A stretch of 64,000 nt of DNA, taken from positions 1-64,000 of the forward strand of contig NZ_JRNC01000009.1 of NCBI RefSeq assembly GCF_000758925.1, read 5' to 3'. How positions within the stretch are numbered: position 1 is the stretch's first letter; the number at the start of each line of letters is the position of its first letter. Under the pieces are notes generated by a model. That model was not told where the DNA came from and ran no database searches. It saw only the letters and a program-made list of their open reading frames with translations. The DNA comes from Prevotella sp. S7-1-8. Lineage in GTDB: Bacteria > Bacteroidota > Bacteroidia > Bacteroidales > Bacteroidaceae. Shown one piece after another: positions 61,829 through 64,000 of this stretch. A program made the translations under genes and the position numbers.

Positions 61829-63349
61829 TTACTGGTGGGCATCCCGCAACAAATCGTTCACCGTCTTGACAGGATTGAACGTGGAAAGCGGAACTTCCAC
61901 AAAAATGGTGTTCCAGTCGCTCATCGCGCCATTCCAAAGTCCCGGTAGCTCGAGGGCCTTAAGCTCTCGGCCGTCCTTGCTCTTAGCGCTGATAAAGCCG
62001 GTACGCTCGTCCACGTAGTGAGTAAGGTCGAAATGACGCCCTCGATAGTCTTTGATGGCGCATACCAAGTCTACCGGATTGAAGTGCGTGCCATCCTCAA
62101 ACATCTTCACATACGACTCGTCCGACTTGTCTATTTGACTGCTCTCAAGTATTTGTGGACTGACGCTGCCATCGCGATTATAGGCTAAAAACGGACCGCC
62201 ACCAGGCTCTCCAACGTTTCTCACCACGCCACACACACGCATAGGACGATTAAGTTTTTTTCTCAGCCAGTCCGCGAGCGCGGCATCATCGAACCGTGTG
62301 GCCTCGTCATAGAGGCAGCATAGGTCTCGCCGCACAAACTCATGGATCTCGCTCAACAGCTCATGGTTGGGCGTGTCACCATCCAGTGCTTGCATGTAAT
62401 CGAACGCTTGCCGCTGCGTCTCCACCAAAATACCGGCGATAATTTGTTTCCATCGCACCGTCTCCGGCTTCAATCGGTCAGGCACAACGTTGTCGATATT
62501 CTTGATGAATACGATGTCGGCGTCCAAGTCATTGAGGTTCTCGATGAGGGCACCGTGGCCTCCCGGCCTGAAAAGCAGGCTCCCATCGTCATTCCTGAAA
62601 GGCGTGTTGTCGGGGTTGACCGCTATGGTATCGGTACTCGGCTTCTGCTCGGAGAACGATATGTCATATTTTATTCCAAACTTCTTTTCATAGTTTCGCG
62701 TTTTCTCCTCCACCCTTTTCTCAAACAAGTCAAGGTGCTCGTGCGACACGGTAAAGTGCACATGGGCCACCCCAGCCACGGCGGTGTAGAGCGCGGCCTC
62801 CACCAAATGCTCCTCCATGGGCGCGCGGGCGCCGTCGTCATAGGCGTGGAAGAGCAGCAAGCCCTTGGGCAATTGTCCATAGTTCAAGCCATCGGCACGC
62901 AACAGGCAGGCTACCACTGTCTTGTAATCGCCATCTACAACAAGCTCGTCGACGGTTTTGCCATGCAGCGATTGGCACTTGTCATCGAGCGCTTGATAGA
63001 ACGCGAAGTTCTTGATATCGGCGAAAAAACGCTTCTCAAAATCGGTCGTGGGTTTGTCATAGCTTGCCGAAAGAAAGGCGAACATATTCTTAAACATGCG
63101 GCTGGCGGCTCCCGAGGCTGGCACGAACTTGACCACTTGGCGCGCGCCATCTTTTTTGTAATGTTCCCATTCTTCCGTGGCGCGCGCTTGCGCTGCATCG
63201 TCAGGAACCATAATTCCATTGCCCACAGCGGCGGTGGCGGCCAAACGTAGGAATGGAAATCCGTGCCTCAACTGTTCCATTTGATGCTCCACTTGGCCCA
63301 AAGTCATGCCCCGGGTATCTATTTGTTTTTTATCTGCGTCTGTAAACAT
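61829..63349 (-). CDS. DUF4301 family protein
   Basis: 506 residues, cytosolic. Recognised as DUF4301 from KFVPASGAASRMFKNMFAFL near the N-terminus, LLFRPGGHGALIENLNDLDA at about 255, and VEVPLSTFNPVKTVNDLLRD at the end. The GGHGALIENLN...IVFIKNIDNV stretch recalls nucleotidyltransferase folds such as UDP-sugar pyrophosphorylases; enzymatic activity is not established. It follows tilS by 111 bp. A -7 box TATTTTTG (63383-63390) provides a likely own promoter with a leader of about 30 nt. Confidence 0.9.
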   Translation of the reverse strand: MFTDADKKQIDTRGMTLGQVEHQMEQLRHGFPFLRLAATAAVGNGIMVPDDAAQARATEEWEHYKKDGARQVVKFVPASGAASRMFKNMFAFLSASYDKPTTDFEKRFFADIKNFAFYQALDDKCQSLHGKTVDELVVDGDYKTVVACLLRADGLNYGQLPKGLLLFHAYDDGARAPMEEHLVEAALYTAVAGVAHVHFTVSHEHLDLFEKRVEEKTRNYEKKFGIKYDISFSEQKPSTDTIAVNPDNTPFRNDDGSLLFRPGGHGALIENLNDLDADIVFIKNIDNVVPDRLKPETVRWKQIIAGILVETQRQAFDYMQALDGDTPNHELLSEIHEFVRRDLCCLYDEATRFDDAALADWLRKKLNRPMRVCGVVRNVGEPGGGPFLAYNRDGSVSPQILESSQIDKSDESYVKMFEDGTHFNPVDLVCAIKDYRGRHFDLTHYVDERTGFISAKSKDGRELKALELPGLWNGAMSDWNTIFVEVPLSTFNPVKTVNDLLRDAHQ

Positions 63350-63382
63350 GGCGTGTTGGGTTTTTAGGTTTTACTTGCTCAA

Positions 63383-63390
63383 CAAAAATA
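63383..63390 (-). promoter_or_regulatory. -7 box TATTTTTG of the DUF4301 gene
   Basis: Exact TAnnTTTG on the minus strand, 33 bp before the ATG. The -33 region is weak. Confidence 0.5.
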
Positions 63391-63460
63391 GCCATTTATT
63401 CTGGAATGCGAAAGAAATAGGGATGAAAAAACAAAAAATAATTTTAGCCTTCGCGTTGCC

Positions 63461-64000
63461 CTACAAGAGCTGGATGATCAACGCCTCGCTCGACTTGCCC
63501 GGGCAGATGGCGAAACGACCATCAACACGCTGTCCTACAAGCCACACGATGTCGCCACGATCGTCTTGCACCACCAACTGGCGACGGCGAAGTAACAATG
63601 GCACTTTATGGTCAGTGAGAAAATCGCTCGCCAACTTGCTGTTTTTCATGCCCAAAGGCACGAAACGGTCTCCCTTGCGCAAGGGCCTGACCACCAAAGG
63701 ATATTTTACAAGAGAGGCATCAAGGTTGGCCACGGTGGCCGACGGGTCGATCTGGAAGTTGGCGTCCACGTTTTTGAGCTCAAGTCGAAGCCTCGTCGCA
63801 GTTTCCTCCGCACCATCGGCAAGCGCGGTCAAGGGTCCGGCAGGATAGCGATAAATGCCTCGCTCGGGTATCACGAGATTGGGCAGGGGGCGTTCCCAAG
63901 CCTTACGCTCAACCACAAAAAGGTAGTCTCGGTCCATGACGGCTACCCAATGGTTTGACATCCACGTAGCGCCATCGCGACGATGAGCGAGCATCTCCAA
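63461..64000 (-). CDS. tilS: tRNA(Ile)-lysidine synthase TilS, C-terminal part, cut by window edge
   Basis: The frame is open to the right edge, so the N-terminal ATPase domain is outside the window. The visible 179 residues hold the TilS C-terminal domain: LVVRPLRKGDRFVPLGMKNS, KLASDFLTDHKVPLLLRRRQ and DIVWLVGQRVDGRF. TilS converts C34 of a tRNA-Ile to lysidine, letting it read AUA. The domain ends just before the stop at 63461. Product and direction are clear; the catalytic P-loop could not be seen. Confidence 0.9.
   Translation of the reverse strand: MEMLAHRRDGATWMSNHWVAVMDRDYLFVVERKAWERPLPNLVIPERGIYRYPAGPLTALADGAEETATRLRLELKNVDANFQIDPSATVANLDASLVKYPLVVRPLRKGDRFVPLGMKNSKLASDFLTDHKVPLLLRRRQLVVQDDRGDIVWLVGQRVDGRFAICPGKSSEALIIQLL

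Overview
The window comes from a member of the Bacteroidota, almost certainly order Bacteroidales (Prevotellaceae or Porphyromonadaceae are the best guesses; genus not resolved). Evidence: promoters of the TTTG-N19/20-TAnnTTTG type in front of many genes, almost no Shine-Dalgarno sequences, and families typical of the order: DUF4249 lipoprotein with a TonB-dependent receptor, DUF4301, a C10 (streptopain/interpain-like) protease with a type IX-like C-terminal tail, an Rnf complex preceded by RseC, a PafA-type phosphatase, and a LuxR protein resembling the CdhR type of Porphyromonas.

Layout. 1-1,758: one end of an integrated mobile element, with a tyrosine recombinase cut by the left edge and a frameshifted DNA-binding gene. 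1,966-5,663: dnaK and a PrsW-type membrane protease. 5,789-11,888: ridA, then four genes chained by ATGA overlaps (mscS-like channel, kdsA, kdsD, secreted phospholipase-D-like protein). 12,056-25,046: the most distinctive region. A LuxR regulator and a hemerythrin-LuxR fusion are divergent from a run of genes for extracytoplasmic c-type cytochromes and iron or metal handling (porin, imelysin, di-heme peroxidase-like lipoprotein, porin, CxxCH lipoprotein). After a terminator come the haem ligase CcsBA and two tandem chorismatase-like RidA-fold proteins. 25,607-34,821: a small lipoprotein, tRNA nucleotidyltransferase, an RND efflux operon and lpxA.

34,996-45,276 is all on the minus strand: galE, a stray copy of the 3' end of rnfA, the C10 protease, and the complete Rnf operon (rseC-rnfBCDGEA). 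46,014-50,439: an outer-membrane uptake locus (small barrel, TonB-dependent receptor, DUF4249). 50,499-64,000: housekeeping genes (nicotinamidase, lipid kinase, miaA, gap, mscL, PafA-like phosphatase, HAD phosphatase, rsmG, MBL hydrolase, ruvC, a small secreted protein, DUF4301, and the 3' part of tilS, cut by the right edge).

How it fits together: the 12-25 kb block holds CxxCH apoproteins, the system II enzyme that attaches haem to them, outer-membrane barrels and an imelysin, next to a predicted di-iron (O2/NO/redox) sensor carrying a DNA-binding domain. The divergent spacer holds a good promoter, a dyad over its -33 element, and four 22-bp repeats. I read this as a redox- or iron-regulated envelope electron-transfer/metal-acquisition locus. 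The function is inferred, not shown. No tRNA, rRNA or CRISPR array was seen. Seven gene-free stretches over 300 bp are described individually.
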